NCBI RefSeq assembly: GCF_003675855.1
Contig: NZ_RCIH01000001.1
Coordinates: 124,001-188,000 of the forward strand
DNA: 64,000 nt
Origin: Halostella salina
Lineage (GTDB): Archaea; Halobacteriota; Halobacteria; Halobacteriales; Natronoarchaeaceae
Reading direction: 5' to 3'
The position numbers and the translations under genes were made by a program. The notes under the pieces were generated by a model that saw only the letters and a list, made by a program, of their open reading frames with translations, did not search any database and had not been told where the DNA came from. Shown piece by piece: positions 27,150 through 36,278 of the stretch (its first letter is position 1; every line of letters begins with the position of its first letter).

Positions 27150-27183
27150 CGGGCGGCGGTCGGGGTCGGTCGCTTCGGCGACG

Positions 27184-28431
27184 CTACGCGAACAGCTCCC
27201 GCGCGGCGTCGATCGCCTCGACCAGCCGGTCGACCTCCTCGCGGGTGTTGTACACGTAGAACGAGGCCCGGACGGACGCCGGGACCCCCAGCTTGTCGTG
27301 GAGCGGCTGGGTGCAGTGGTCGCCCGCGCGGACGGCGACGGCGAAGTCGTTGCAGATGCTGGCGAGGTCGTGGGCGTGGACCCCCTCCAGGTTGAACGAG
27401 ACGAGGCCGCCGCGCTCCGGGCCCGGCGGCGGGCCGTACAGCTCCACGTCGTCGTGCTCGGAGAGCCTGTCGTAGGCGTACTCGGTGAGTTCGGCCTCGT
27501 GGCGCTGGATCCGTTCGACCCCGATGTCCTCGGTGTAGTCGACGGCCTCGGCCAGCCCGACGCCCTGCGCGATGACGGGCGTCCCGGCCTCGAACTTCCA
27601 GGGCACGTCGGCCCACGTCGAGTCCTCGAACGTGACCTTCCGGATCATCCCGCCGCCGTAGTAGTGCGGCTCCATCTCCGCCAGCAGTTCCTGCTTGCCG
27701 TACAGGCAGCCGATCCCCGTCGGCCCGGCCATCTTGTGCCCGGAGAAGGCGTAGAAGTCGGCGTCGATCGCCTCCACGTCGACCGGGCGGTTCGGCACGG
27801 CCTGCGCGCCGTCGACGAAGGCGTACGCGTCGTGGTCGTGGGCGATGTCGGCGATGTCGCCGACCGGGTTGACCGTGCCGAGCGTGTTCGAGACGTGGAC
27901 GACGCTGACGAGTTCGGTGTCGTCGGTGATCAGCTCCGCAGCGTGGTCCATGTCGAGGCGGCCGTCCTCGGTGACCCGGATGTACTTCACGTCCGCGCCG
28001 GTGCGCTTGCCGATCTGCTGCCACGTCACCAGCGACGCGTGGTGCTCCATCTCCGTCGTCACGATCTCGTCGCCGGGACCGAGTTCGTTCAGCCCCCAGG
28101 CGAAAGCGACCAGGTTCTCCGCCTCGGTTGTGTTTTTCGTGAACACCAGTTCCTCGCGGCCGCCGCTGGCCCCGACGAACTCGGCCACCTTGTCGTGGGC
28201 CTCCTCGTAGGCGAGCGAGGCCTCCTGGCTCAGGTGGTGGATGCCGCGGTGGACGTTCGCGTTCGTCGTCCGGTAGTAGTCGGCGATCGCGTCGACCACC
28301 CGGTCGGGGGTCTGGGTCGTCGCGGCGTTGTCGAGATACGCCACCTGATCGCCGTCGAACTCCCGCTGGAGGATCGGGTACTCCTCCCGTATCGACGCCA
28401 CGTCGAGCGGCGCGGACTCGCTGGTTTCCAT
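27184..28431 (-). CDS. sufS: Cysteine desulfurase, SufS type
   Basis: PLP enzyme that removes sulfur from cysteine for Fe-S assembly. 415 aa from the ATG at 28431. PLP-Lys is in FSGHKMAGPTGIG; the substrate His lies in TTEMEHHASLVTWQ; the catalytic Cys is in VRAGDHCTQPLH. Its likely partner SufU is encoded at 23932-24360. The AT-rich block at 28483-28498 shared with the divergent ABC gene contains its probable promoter (minus-strand ATATTTATTTG). Confidence 0.94.
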   Translation of the reverse strand: METSESAPLDVASIREEYPILQREFDGDQVAYLDNAATTQTPDRVVDAIADYYRTTNANVHRGIHHLSQEASLAYEEAHDKVAEFVGASGGREELVFTKNTTEAENLVAFAWGLNELGPGDEIVTTEMEHHASLVTWQQIGKRTGADVKYIRVTEDGRLDMDHAAELITDDTELVSVVHVSNTLGTVNPVGDIADIAHDHDAYAFVDGAQAVPNRPVDVEAIDADFYAFSGHKMAGPTGIGCLYGKQELLAEMEPHYYGGGMIRKVTFEDSTWADVPWKFEAGTPVIAQGVGLAEAVDYTEDIGVERIQRHEAELTEYAYDRLSEHDDVELYGPPPGPERGGLVSFNLEGVHAHDLASICNDFAVAVRAGDHCTQPLHDKLGVPASVRASFYVYNTREEVDRLVEAIDAARELFA

Positions 28432-28565
28432 TGGGCGAAAGGACGGTCTGGAGGCAGAACACTCCTTCGGTCCGCCCGGTCGCAAATAAATATCTTTCCA
28501 CGCGTTGCGGACTCGGCGACCCGCTGGCCCCCTCTAATAGGGCGGCCACACCCGTTCGAACCGAG

Positions 28566-29540
28566 ATGACTGCCATCGAAACCGACGGCCTGACGAAGCG
28601 GTTCGGCGACCTCGTCGCGGTCGACGACGTGAGCCTCGCCGTCGACGAGGGCGAGGTGTTCGGCTTCCTCGGCCCCAACGGCGCGGGGAAGTCGACGACG
28701 ATCAACATGCTGCTGGACTTCGTCCGCCCCACCGACGGGTCGGCGACGGTGCTCGGCCACGACGCGCAGGCCGAGTCCAAGCGGGTCCACGAGCGCGTCG
28801 GCGTGCTCCCGGAGGGATTCGACCTGTACAACCGGCTGACCGGGCGCAAGCACGTCCGCTTCGCCATGCGTGCGAAGGGGATCGACGGCGACCCTGACGC
28901 GATCCTCGAACGGGTCGGCCTCGGCGGCGACGACGCCGGGCGGGTCGCCGGCGACTACTCGAAGGGGATGCGCCAGCGCCTCGCCTTCGGCATGGCGCTG
29001 GTCGGCGACCCCGACCTGCTGGTCATGGACGAGCCGTCGTCGGGGCTGGACCCGACCGGCATCAACGAGATGCAGGAACTGGTCCGGGCGGAGGCCGAGC
29101 GCGGGACGACCGTGTTCTTCTCCAGCCACATCCTCGAACACGTCGAGGCGGTCTGTGACCGCGTCGGGGTCATGAGCGAGGGCGAACTCGTCGCCGTCGG
29201 CACGCTGTCGGAGCTGAACGAGCAGTTCGGGAGCGACGCCCGCCTCGACCTGACGCTCGACTCGGTCCCCGAGCGCGCGGTCGAGCGGCTGCCCGACCTC
29301 GACGGCGTCAGCGGCGTCGACCGCGACGGCGACCTGCTCTCCGTGCGCTGTACCGACCCGGCGGCGAAGGCGACGGCGATAAACCGCGTCGAGGAGGCCG
29401 GCGCGACCGTGCGCGACATCGACGTCCAGGACCACGACATCGACGAGCTGTTCGCGCGGCTGACCGGCGACGGGACGGCCGCCGACGCGTCGACGGGCGA
29501 CGCCGACGCTGACCGCCGCGAGGCGGAGGTGGTCGCATGA
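28566..29540 (+). CDS. ABC transporter ATP-binding protein (CcmA/NatA-like)
   Basis: 324 aa. Walker A GPNGAGKSTT, signature YSKGMRQRL (noncanonical S-K-G), Walker B LLVMDEPSSGLDP and the H-loop SHILEH are all present. A C-terminal extension of about 100 residues resembles the DUF4162 domain of ABC-2 exporter subunits. It forms a unit with the downstream six-TM permease. TATA-like TCTAATAG lies about 30 bp upstream of the ATG. Substrate unknown; such pairs export small molecules, ions or lipids. Confidence 0.92.
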   Translation: MTAIETDGLTKRFGDLVAVDDVSLAVDEGEVFGFLGPNGAGKSTTINMLLDFVRPTDGSATVLGHDAQAESKRVHERVGVLPEGFDLYNRLTGRKHVRFAMRAKGIDGDPDAILERVGLGGDDAGRVAGDYSKGMRQRLAFGMALVGDPDLLVMDEPSSGLDPTGINEMQELVRAEAERGTTVFFSSHILEHVEAVCDRVGVMSEGELVAVGTLSELNEQFGSDARLDLTLDSVPERAVERLPDLDGVSGVDRDGDLLSVRCTDPAAKATAINRVEEAGATVRDIDVQDHDIDELFARLTGDGTAADASTGDADADRREAEVVA

Positions 29541-29599
29541 GCGAGCACGGCGAGCGAGTGCGGGGACGCCGGGCCGACGGTCCGGAGGTGGTCGCATGA
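29537..29599 (+). CDS. 20-codon ORF bridging the ABC genes by two ATGA overlaps
   Basis: The ATG at 29537 overlaps the stop of the ATPase gene, and its TGA overlaps the ATG of the permease, each as ATGA. The flanks are copies of one another: GGAGGTGGTCGCATGAGCG occurs at both junctions, 59 bp apart. The peptide (MSEHGERVRGRRADGPEVVA) shares the tail EVVA with the ATPase. It appears to come from a tandem duplication that kept translational coupling. Whether the peptide has a role is unknown. Confidence 0.4.
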   Translation: MSEHGERVRGRRADGPEVVA

Positions 29600-30468
29600 G
29601 CGTCTCCGTCGTCGCCCGGAAGGACTTCGAGGACGCGCTCCGCTCGCGGATGCTCTGGTCGCTGACCGGCCTGCTCGCCGTGCTGATCGCCGTCGGCTAC
29701 GTGGCGGTGTGGAACTGGGGTCACGACACCACCGCCGAGGCGATGGTCGGGTTCCTCTCCCTGCCGCTGCAGGTGCTGGTACCGATCTCGGCGCTGATCG
29801 TCGGCTACATGGCGGTCGTCGGCGAGCGCCGCTCGGGCAGCATCAAGCTTCTGCTCGGCCTGCCCCCGACGCGCGGCGACATCGTGTTCGGGAAACTCGT
29901 CGGGCGCAGCGGCGTCGTCGCGGTGGCCGTCCTGACCGGCTTCGCCGTCGCCGCCCTGCTCTCGCTGGCGCTGTTCGGTGCCCTCCCCCTCGCCGCGCTG
30001 GGCGGCCTGCTGGTCGCGACGCTGCTGCTCGGCCTCGCGTTCGTCGGCATCGCCGTCGGCGTCTCCGCGGCGTCGGCCTCCCGTGGCCGGGCGATGGCGG
30101 CGACCGTCGGGACGTACATCGTGTTCATCGGGTTCTGGAAGCTGCTGACGGCGGGCGTCTACTACTTCGCGAACGACGGCGCGCCGTCGCTCCCGATCGA
30201 GGGGCCGTATCTCCTGCTCGAACGGCTCAACCCGATGCAGGCCTTTGCCGTCGTGGCGACGGAGCTGACCGGGCGGGACGTGTTCCCGGTGCTGTTCCAG
30301 TACGGCGTCGGCATCCCGACTGTGCCGAGTAGCGAGCTGTCGACTGCCGTCCCTGGCGACCTCCCGTTCTACCTCGAACCGTGGTCGGCCGTCGCGGTGC
30401 TGGTCGCGTGGTTCGTCGCCCCGATGACGGTCGGCTACCTGCGGTTCCGGGCGGCCGACCTCGGGTGA
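29596..30468 (+). CDS. ABC-2 type transporter permease
   Basis: 290 aa with six hydrophobic segments (residues about 20-40, 55-75, 100-125, 135-160, 165-185, 255-280). The typical ABC-2 motif GERRSGSIKLLLGLPPTRGDIVFGKL lies between the second and third. A large extracellular-looking loop (about 185-250) precedes the last helix. Partner of the adjacent ATPase. Confidence 0.88.
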   Translation: MSVSVVARKDFEDALRSRMLWSLTGLLAVLIAVGYVAVWNWGHDTTAEAMVGFLSLPLQVLVPISALIVGYMAVVGERRSGSIKLLLGLPPTRGDIVFGKLVGRSGVVAVAVLTGFAVAALLSLALFGALPLAALGGLLVATLLLGLAFVGIAVGVSAASASRGRAMAATVGTYIVFIGFWKLLTAGVYYFANDGAPSLPIEGPYLLLERLNPMQAFAVVATELTGRDVFPVLFQYGVGIPTVPSSELSTAVPGDLPFYLEPWSAVAVLVAWFVAPMTVGYLRFRAADLG

Positions 30469-30499
30469 GGCTTATGCCGTTCCCGCCCTCAGGGGCGGT

Positions 30500-30691
30500 A
30501 TGGCGACGAAACGTTCGTTCGGCGTGAGCCTCCTGTTGCTCGGTGTCGCCTTCGCCGGCGTCTTTCACACCGTGGCGGCCCTGGCGTTCGACAGCGGTCT
30601 CTTCGTCGTCGGCATCGCCGTGACGGCGGCGTCGCTGCTCGGCATCGTGCTCGTGAACGTCTCGATCACCGGCCCGCCGAAGGACGACTAA
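30500..30691 (+). CDS. Small two-TM membrane protein, unknown
   Basis: 63 aa; hydrophobic segments at residues about 8-28 and 34-55, with a KDD tail. A TATA-like GGCTTATGCC precedes it by about 25-30 bp, so it may have its own promoter. Convergent with DUF424 gene; the stop abuts it. No family recognised. Confidence 0.65.
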   Translation: MATKRSFGVSLLLLGVAFAGVFHTVAALAFDSGLFVVGIAVTAASLLGIVLVNVSITGPPKDD

Positions 30692-30985
30692 TCAGCCCAG
30701 CGACAGCAACTGCGCGTGCAGCGTCGACTCCACTTCGAGGACGTTCCGCTCGTCGACGAACCCCTCGTCGATCGCCAGTTCGACGGCGTCGCGGCCGACG
30801 ATGTTGGCGACCGTCGCGCGGGCGAGGCTGTCGACGACGGTCGCCTCGTCGACGCGCTCGCCGCCGTAGAACTCCTCGCTGACGGTGAGCGACACTTCGC
30901 CCTCCTCGAACGTCTCGCCGATGAGCCCGTCGTCGCAGACGGCGACGAGCAGTCCTTCCTCCGTCTCGCGCTCGTTGACGATCAC
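30692..30985 (-). CDS. DUF424 family protein
   Basis: 97 aa from a GTG at 30985, matching archaeal DUF424 (COG2412): ETEEGLLVAVCDDGLIGETFEEGE, SEEFYGGE and VANIVGRDAVELAIDEGFV. The family has been proposed to act near translation or RNA processing; I cannot verify that here. The start overlaps the stop of the TPR gene by 4 bp. Confidence 0.88.
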   Translation of the reverse strand: MIVNERETEEGLLVAVCDDGLIGETFEEGEVSLTVSEEFYGGERVDEATVVDSLARATVANIVGRDAVELAIDEGFVDERNVLEVESTLHAQLLSLG

Positions 30986-31710
30986 TCTACCAGCTCCTGC
31001 TCGGCCTCCTTGCGTAGCTCCTCGGCCTCCTCGACGATCTCCTCGGCGCGGTCGTACTCGCCCAGCTCCTCCAGCGCGCGGGCCTTCTCGTCCAGCACGG
31101 CGGCGTTGCGCATCCCCAGCCGGATCGCGTTGTCGATGCTGTTCAGCGCGTCCTCGGCCAGCCCGCGCTCCAGCAGGAAGAAGCCGCGGTTGTACCACGC
31201 CTGCGCGAACCGCTCGTCGATCTCGACGGCGCGCTCGGCGTGCTCCAGCGCCTGCTCGCTCCGCCCGGACTCCCACAGCGCGTACGCGAGGTTCGTCTCC
31301 GCGCTGGCGGCGTGCTCGCTGGAGTCGTCGATCGACAGCGCCTCGCGGTACGCGCCGATGGCGGCGTCCCACTCCTCCAGTTCGGCGTGGGCCGCGCCCT
31401 TGTTCGTCCAGGCCTCCTGCTCGACCGACTCGTCGTCGGCGAAGCGGGCCGCGCGCTCGAACGCGTCGGTCGCCTGCTCGTAGCGGTTGATCCGGACGTA
31501 CTCCAGCCCCACGTCGACAAGCGAATCGGCGTCGACCTGGTCGTCGGCCATGGCTGACTCGTCGAGCAGGTCCGACACGACCCGCGAGTCGACGGGGTCG
31601 ACCTTGTCCGGGTCCACGTCGAGTTCCGGCGGGTCGAGGTCGAACTCGTCGTAGGGGTCGCCAAAGCCCTGCCCCTCGGAGAACTGGTGGTCGTCGCGTT
31701 CGTCAGTCAT
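30982..31710 (-). CDS. TPR-repeat protein
   Basis: 242 aa. An acidic N-terminus of about 65 residues is followed by roughly five tetratricopeptide units (for example YEQATDAFERAARFADD, WDAAIGAYREALSIDD, EQALEHAERAVEIDERFAQAWYNRG). Such helical solenoids bind peptides or proteins. A TATA-like GGCTTAACC lies about 26 bp upstream of the ATG. Translationally coupled to the DUF424 gene (GTGA overlap). Confidence 0.9.
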   Translation of the reverse strand: MTDERDDHQFSEGQGFGDPYDEFDLDPPELDVDPDKVDPVDSRVVSDLLDESAMADDQVDADSLVDVGLEYVRINRYEQATDAFERAARFADDESVEQEAWTNKGAAHAELEEWDAAIGAYREALSIDDSSEHAASAETNLAYALWESGRSEQALEHAERAVEIDERFAQAWYNRGFFLLERGLAEDALNSIDNAIRLGMRNAAVLDEKARALEELGEYDRAEEIVEEAEELRKEAEQELVE

Positions 31711-31742
31711 GGCCGTCGATACGCCGGGAGTGTGGTTAAGCC

Positions 31743-32074
31743 CTACGAACGAGAAAGCCCTCGAAATCGCCTGGCGGCGATTTCGTCGCCCTTTCTATGT
31801 CCTCCACGACGCCCTCGGCTCCGCCTCGGGCGTCGGTCCAGGCCCGCTAGTCTGCGCGAGTCGCGGCGGTCGCCGCGACACGCTCCGAGCGCCTGCCCTT
31901 CCCCGTCCGCTGGCGGCGCTCGGCAGGGCCTCGCGCACGCCAGCGCGGCCAGTTGGCAATGTCGGCCGAGCGTTGTAGGCCGTCGGTTTGGTCACCGATC
32001 CGGTAACCACATCGGTTGCAACCAAACCGGTCCGCGCGGCGTACTTTCAAGCCCTGCGCGGCCGTACCGCCGCC
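31743..32074. other. Gene-free stretch with a perfect hairpin and dyad-rich GC segments
   Basis: No convincing ORF. At 31762-31785 lies CGAAATCGCC-TGGC-GGCGATTTCG, a 10-bp perfect stem, flanked by GAAAG and CTTTC arms that extend the dyad. A second dyad, GACGCCC ... GGGCGTC, lies near 31810-31835. The first part may be a terminator or an interspersed palindromic element; the last 80 bp should hold the ThpR promoter. Confidence 0.55.
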
Positions 32075-32632
32075 ATGCGACTGTTCGTCAGCGTCGACCT
32101 GCCCGACGATCTCGCGGACGCGGTCCGGGAGGGACAGGAACTGTTCGAGGGTGCGAGCGGGCTGAACTTCACCGACCCCGAGCAGGCCCACATCACGATG
32201 AAGTTCCTCGGCGAGGTCGACGAGTCGCGACTGGACGAGGTGACCGCGGCCGTCGAGCGCGGGGTCGACGCCGCCGAGGTCTCGGGCTCGTTCCCGGCGC
32301 GATTCGCCGGCCTTGGCGTGTTCCCGCACCTCGATTACATCAGCGTCGTGTGGCTCGGCGTCGAGGTCGGCAGCGACGAACTGGCGGCGCTCCACGAGGG
32401 GATCGAGGCGGAGACGACGGCGGTCGGCTTCGACCCGGAGGACCACGACTTCACCCCGCACGTCACGCTCGCCCGGATGGAGCACGCGGGCGGCAAAGAG
32501 CAGGTGCAGGAGGTCGTGGAGAACCGCCACCCGACGGTGGGCGAGATGGTCGTCGACGAGGTGCGCCTCACCGAGAGCGTCCTGACCGACGACGGGCCGG
32601 AGTACTCGACGGTCGAGTCGTTCCCGCTGTGA
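32075..32632 (+). CDS. thpR: RNA 2',3'-cyclic phosphodiesterase (ThpR/LigT)
   Basis: 185-aa 2H-phosphoesterase. The two HxT motifs are HITMKFLGEV and PHVTLARM, forming the catalytic pair. It hydrolyses 2',3'-cyclic phosphate ends of RNA or tRNA halves, or ligates them. The ATG at 32075 gives the typical N-terminus MRLFVSVDLP. Confidence 0.93.
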   Translation: MRLFVSVDLPDDLADAVREGQELFEGASGLNFTDPEQAHITMKFLGEVDESRLDEVTAAVERGVDAAEVSGSFPARFAGLGVFPHLDYISVVWLGVEVGSDELAALHEGIEAETTAVGFDPEDHDFTPHVTLARMEHAGGKEQVQEVVENRHPTVGEMVVDEVRLTESVLTDDGPEYSTVESFPL

Positions 32633-32674
32633 GGCGGCGGAAAGCATTTGGCACGGGGGTTTCACGGACGAGCC

Positions 32675-33160
32675 GTGCGAACGAAACATCACACCGCGCT
32701 GCTCGTCCTCCTTGCGGTGTCCGCGGGATGCGTGGGTCTCCCGACTGACGGGGCGACGACCGCGGGCGTGACGACGGACGAACCCGTACACTCCGCACCC
32801 GGGACGACAGGGATGGCGACGGACGCGGTGACAACCGCGCGGACGACGACCGCGATGCAGGTGAACGACGACCGCGGCGGCCAACTCATCGCCACCGTCG
32901 TCGACGATCCGCCGACGGACGCCGACGTGGCCGACTACGACGAGGCGAACGTCTCCGACGGCCGGATCGACTACGCGGTCGAGATGGCGACCACCGACGA
33001 CGAGTACAACGAAAGCTACGCCGAGCCACTCCCGCCGGGCGAGGCCGAGGCCGTGGCCGATGTCCTCTCTTCGTTGCCCGTCCACGAGGACGGCGGCTAC
33101 GGGTACTACGTCCGCTACGCGAACGAGACGGTCCGGCTCGTCGTCCGATTCGACGACTGA
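32675..33160 (+). CDS. Putative lipoprotein, unknown function
   Basis: 161 aa from a GTG at 32675. Sec-type signal with lipobox LAVSAGC, then a Thr/Ala/Gly-rich linker to about residue 70 and a C-terminal domain containing [16 protein letters not shown] and [16 protein letters not shown]. No catalytic motif is seen. Only 42 bp after thpR, so possibly co-transcribed. Confidence 0.65.
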   Translation: MRTKHHTALLVLLAVSAGCVGLPTDGATTAGVTTDEPVHSAPGTTGMATDAVTTARTTTAMQVNDDRGGQLIATVVDDPPTDADVADYDEANVSDGRIDYAVEMATTDDEYNESYAEPLPPGEAEAVADVLSSLPVHEDGGYGYYVRYANETVRLVVRFDD

Positions 33161-33202
33161 CGGACGTGCCGTCCCGCACCGCCCGACTGCAAAGGAACAA
33201 GA

Positions 33203-33209
33203 TTTTAAG
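33203..33209 (+). promoter_or_regulatory. TATA box of the L39e operon
   Basis: TTTTAAG lies 26-32 bp before the L39e ATG at 33235, exactly the spacing of a leaderless haloarchaeal transcript. It probably drives L39e, L31e and aIF6, and perhaps the LX-prefoldin-FtsY genes. Confidence 0.65.
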
Positions 33210-33234
33210 CGGGCGTGGGGTAGATGGGGCCACT

Positions 33235-33387
33235 ATGGGTAAGAAATCGAAGGCCAAGAAAAAGCGGCTCGCGAAGCTCGAGAACCAGAACAGCCGGGTG
33301 CCCGCCTGGGTCATGATGAAGACGGACATGGAGGTCCAGCGAAACCCCAAGCGGCGCAACTGGCGGCGTAACGACACCGACGAATAA
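33235..33387 (+). CDS. rpl39e: 50S ribosomal protein L39e
   Basis: 50-aa, extremely basic subunit that lines the exit tunnel. [19 protein letters not shown] and a tail with [12 protein letters not shown] match archaeal L39e. Its stop overlaps the L31e start by one base (TAATG). Confidence 0.97.
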   Translation: MGKKSKAKKKRLAKLENQNSRVPAWVMMKTDMEVQRNPKRRNWRRNDTDE

Positions 33388-33665
33388 TGAGCGCCAGCGA
33401 CTTCGAGGAGCGGGTCGTCACCGTTCCGCTGCGCGACGCGAAGGCCGAGGCAAAGCACAAGCGCGCCGACAAGGCGATGACGCTCGTCCGCGAGCACCTC
33501 GCCCAGCACTTCTCCGTCGAGGAGGAGGACGTGCGGCTTGACCCCTCGATCAACGAGGCCGTCTGGTCGCAGGGCCGCAAGAACCCGCCGAGCAAGCTCC
33601 GCGTCCGCGCCGCCCGCTTCGACGAGGAGGGGCGGGGCGTCGTCGAGGCAGAGTACGCCGAGTAA
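33387..33665 (+). CDS. rpl31e: 50S ribosomal protein L31e
   Basis: 92 aa. Opens with [22 protein letters not shown] and contains [16 protein letters not shown], the archaeal L31e core that contacts 23S rRNA near the tunnel exit. Coupled to L39e and followed within 2 bp by aIF6. Confidence 0.97.
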   Translation: MSASDFEERVVTVPLRDAKAEAKHKRADKAMTLVREHLAQHFSVEEEDVRLDPSINEAVWSQGRKNPPSKLRVRAARFDEEGRGVVEAEYAE

Positions 33666-33667
33666 CT

Positions 33668-34333
33668 TTGCTCCGCGCCGCGTTTTCCGGGTCGTCGTAC
33701 GTCGGTGTGTTCGCACGCGCGACTGACCAGTGTCTGCTGATCCGCCCCGACACCCCCGACGCCCTCGTGAGCGACATCGAGGACGAACTCGACGTGCCGG
33801 CCGTCCCGACGACCGTCGGCGGGTCGAGCACGGTCGGCGCGCTCGTCGCCGGCAACGCGAACGGGCTGCTCGTCAGCCGCCAGCTCCGGGAGATCGAGCG
33901 CGAGCGGATCGAGGACGCCGTCGACGTGCCCGTCACGGAGCTGCCCTCCCGGCTCAACTCCGTCGGGAACGTCGTGCTGGCCAACGACGCCGGCGCGTAC
34001 GTCCATCCGGACCTCTCAGACGAGGCCGTCGACACCGTGGCGGACGCGCTCGGCGTGCCGGTCGAGCGCGGCGAACTCGCCGGCGTCCGCACCGTCGGCA
34101 CCGCCGCCGTCGCGACGAACGACGGCGTGCTCTGTCACCCGAAAACGACCGACGGCGAACTGGACTTTTTGGAGGACCTGCTCGACGTTCACGCCGACAT
34201 CGGCACGATCAACTACGGCGCGCCGCTGGTCGGCTCCGGCCTCGTCGCCAACGCCCACGGCTACGTCGCCGGCGACGACACCACCGGTCCCGAACTCGGG
34301 CGCATCGAGGACGCGCTCGGCTACATCGACTGA
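33668..34333 (+). CDS. eif6: Translation initiation factor aIF6
   Basis: 221-aa five-bladed factor that binds the 50S subunit and prevents premature joining. Repeat motifs [34 protein letters not shown] and [18 protein letters not shown] are typical. It starts with TTG at 33668, two bases after the L31e stop; no ATG or GTG gives the right N-terminus. Confidence 0.96.
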   Translation: MLRAAFSGSSYVGVFARATDQCLLIRPDTPDALVSDIEDELDVPAVPTTVGGSSTVGALVAGNANGLLVSRQLREIERERIEDAVDVPVTELPSRLNSVGNVVLANDAGAYVHPDLSDEAVDTVADALGVPVERGELAGVRTVGTAAVATNDGVLCHPKTTDGELDFLEDLLDVHADIGTINYGAPLVGSGLVANAHGYVAGDDTTGPELGRIEDALGYID

Positions 34334-34422
34334 ACGCCGTCCGGCGGTCGGCGGGCCACAGTTCCGTTTCCTCGCCGGCACAGGTAGGAAGATACTTCCG
34401 GCGCAAGGTCGGATGGAGCAGT

Positions 34423-34599
34423 ATGAGCGAGTTTACTGTCAGCGGTCGATTCCAGAGCCGAGACGGCTGGGACCGGTTCGAAAAGACGGTCGACGCCGAG
34501 AACGGGAACGTCGCCGAGGAGTACGTCTACTCCCGGCTCGGTAGCCACCACGGGCTCAAGCGCACGCAGATCGACGTTTCGGAGGTCGAGGCACAATGA
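34423..34599 (+). CDS. rplX: 50S ribosomal protein LX (L18a)
   Basis: 58-aa archaeal LX. MSEFTVSGRFQSRDGWDRFEK and EYVYSRLGSHHGLKRTQI match the family. Overlaps prefoldin alpha by 4 bp (ATGA-type). A TATA-like element near 34390 may give an extra promoter. Confidence 0.95.
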   Translation: MSEFTVSGRFQSRDGWDRFEKTVDAENGNVAEEYVYSRLGSHHGLKRTQIDVSEVEAQ

Positions 34600-35051
34600 T
34601 GGGCGGTGGCCAGCAGGAGCTCCAGCAGATCTCCCAGGAGATCCAGGAGATCCAGGAGGAGGTCGAGACGCTCGAAGAGGAGGTCGAGGAGCTACAGACC
34701 GAGAAGTCGGAGATCGACGAGGCCATCGAGGCCATCGAGACGCTCGAGACCGGCTCGACGGTGCAGGTACCGCTGGGCGGCGACGCCTACCTCCGCGCGG
34801 AAGTGCAGGACATCGACGAGGTCATCGTCGGGCTGGGCGGTGGCTACGCCGCGGAGCGCGAGCAGGACGACGCCGTCGAGACGCTTGAGAACAAGAAAGA
34901 GCACGTCGACGAGCGCATCGACGACGTGAACTCGGAGATCGCCGAGCTGGAGGCCGAGAGCGAGGAGCTGGAGCAGCAGGCCCAGCAGATGCAGCAACAG
35001 CAGATGCAACAGCAGATGCAGCAGATGCAGGGCGAGGACGACGACGAGTAA
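34596..35051 (+). CDS. pfdA: Prefoldin alpha subunit
   Basis: 151-aa subunit of the hexameric chaperone that hands nascent chains to the thermosome. Two long coiled coils (about 5-50 and 95-140) flank a beta segment (STVQVPLGGDAYLRAEV). The tail is Gln/Met-rich (QQMQQQQMQQ) and acidic. Overlaps LX by 4 bp and is 6 bp before ftsY. Confidence 0.95.
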   Translation: MMGGGQQELQQISQEIQEIQEEVETLEEEVEELQTEKSEIDEAIEAIETLETGSTVQVPLGGDAYLRAEVQDIDEVIVGLGGGYAAEREQDDAVETLENKKEHVDERIDDVNSEIAELEAESEELEQQAQQMQQQQMQQQMQQMQGEDDDE

Positions 35052-35057
35052 CGGGCG

Positions 35058-36278
35058 ATGTTCGACAGCCTGAAGGACAAGCTCGGCAGCTTCCGCGACG
35101 ACGTCGAGGAAACCGCCGAGGAGAAAGCCGAGGACGCCGACGCGGAGCCGGCCGACGACGCTGACGCCGAGACGGACGGCGTCACCGCCGACGAGGCCGA
35201 CACCGCCGAGCGCCCCGAGAGCGAGGCCGCGGTGGCCGACGCCGAGTCGCCCGAGACGGCGACGGCAACCGGCGCGGAGCCGGCCGACGAGCGGGGCGTC
35301 GCGGACGACCCGGCGGTCGACGACGAGGCCGCCGGCTCCGAAGCCGGGGCTGGCGACGCGGACGCCGACTCCGACGCTGCCGACGACGACGGCGGTACCG
35401 GTTTCGCGCGCAAGGCGAAGGCGGCCGCCACCGGGAAGTTCGTCATCGAGGAGGAGGACCTGGAGGACCCTCTCTGGGAGCTGGAGATGGCGCTGCTGGA
35501 GAGCGACGTGGAGATGAGCGTCGCCGAGGAGATACTCGACACGCTCCGCGAGGAACTCGTCGGCGAAACCCGCGGGTTCACCCAGAGCACCGGCTCCGTC
35601 GTCGAGGACGCGCTGCGCGAGGCGCTGCTGGAGGTCATCAGCGTCGGCCAGTTCGACTTCGACGAGCGGGTCGCCGCGGCGGACAAGCCGCTCGTCATCA
35701 TCTTCACCGGCGTCAACGGCGTCGGGAAGACCACCACGATAGCGAAGCTCTCCCGCTACCTCGAACAGCGGGGCTACTCCTCCGTGCTGGCGAACGGCGA
35801 CACGTACCGCGCCGGCGCGAACGAGCAGATCCAGAAACACGCCGACGCGTTAGACCGGAAGCTCATCTCCCATCAGCAGGGCGGCGACCCTGCCGCGGTC
35901 ATCTACGACGCCGTCGAGTACGCCGAGGCCAACGACGTGGACGTGGTGCTGGGCGACACGGCCGGCCGCCTCCACACCGACGAGGGGCTGATGGACCAGC
36001 TGGAGAAGATCGGTCGGGTCGTCGGACCGGACATGACGCTGTTCGTCGACGAGGCCGTCGCCGGGCAGGACGCGGTCCAGCGCGCCAAGCAGTTCGACGA
36101 GGCGGCGACCATCGACGGGTCGGTTCTCACGAAGGCCGACGCCGACCCGCAGGGCGGCGCGGCGATCTCGATCGCCCACGTCACGGGCAAGCCGATCCTC
36201 TTTCTGGGGACCGGGCAGGAGTACGACGACATCGAGCGGTTCGACCCCGACGAGATGGTCGAACGCCTGCTTGGGTAA
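35058..36278 (+). CDS. ftsY: FtsY, SRP receptor GTPase
   Basis: 406-aa peripheral membrane GTPase that docks SRP. Residues about 1-115 form a long, very acidic A domain (Asp/Glu/Ala), as usual in halophiles. The NG domain shows FTGVNGVGKTTT, GDTYRAGANEQ, GDTAGRLHTDEG and TKADADPQGGA. In the translation/targeting block with SRP54 0.85 kb downstream. Confidence 0.97.
   Translation: MFDSLKDKLGSFRDDVEETAEEKAEDADAEPADDADAETDGVTADEADTAERPESEAAVADAESPETATATGAEPADERGVADDPAVDDEAAGSEAGAGDADADSDAADDDGGTGFARKAKAAATGKFVIEEEDLEDPLWELEMALLESDVEMSVAEEILDTLREELVGETRGFTQSTGSVVEDALREALLEVISVGQFDFDERVAAADKPLVIIFTGVNGVGKTTTIAKLSRYLEQRGYSSVLANGDTYRAGANEQIQKHADALDRKLISHQQGGDPAAVIYDAVEYAEANDVDVVLGDTAGRLHTDEGLMDQLEKIGRVVGPDMTLFVDEAVAGQDAVQRAKQFDEAATIDGSVLTKADADPQGGAAISIAHVTGKPILFLGTGQEYDDIERFDPDEMVERLLG

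Noticed and set aside
26729-28867. 712-codon antisense frame across LVIVD, sufS and ABC genes
   Set aside because: Arg/Pro/Ser-rich shadow of three recognised genes; no motif.
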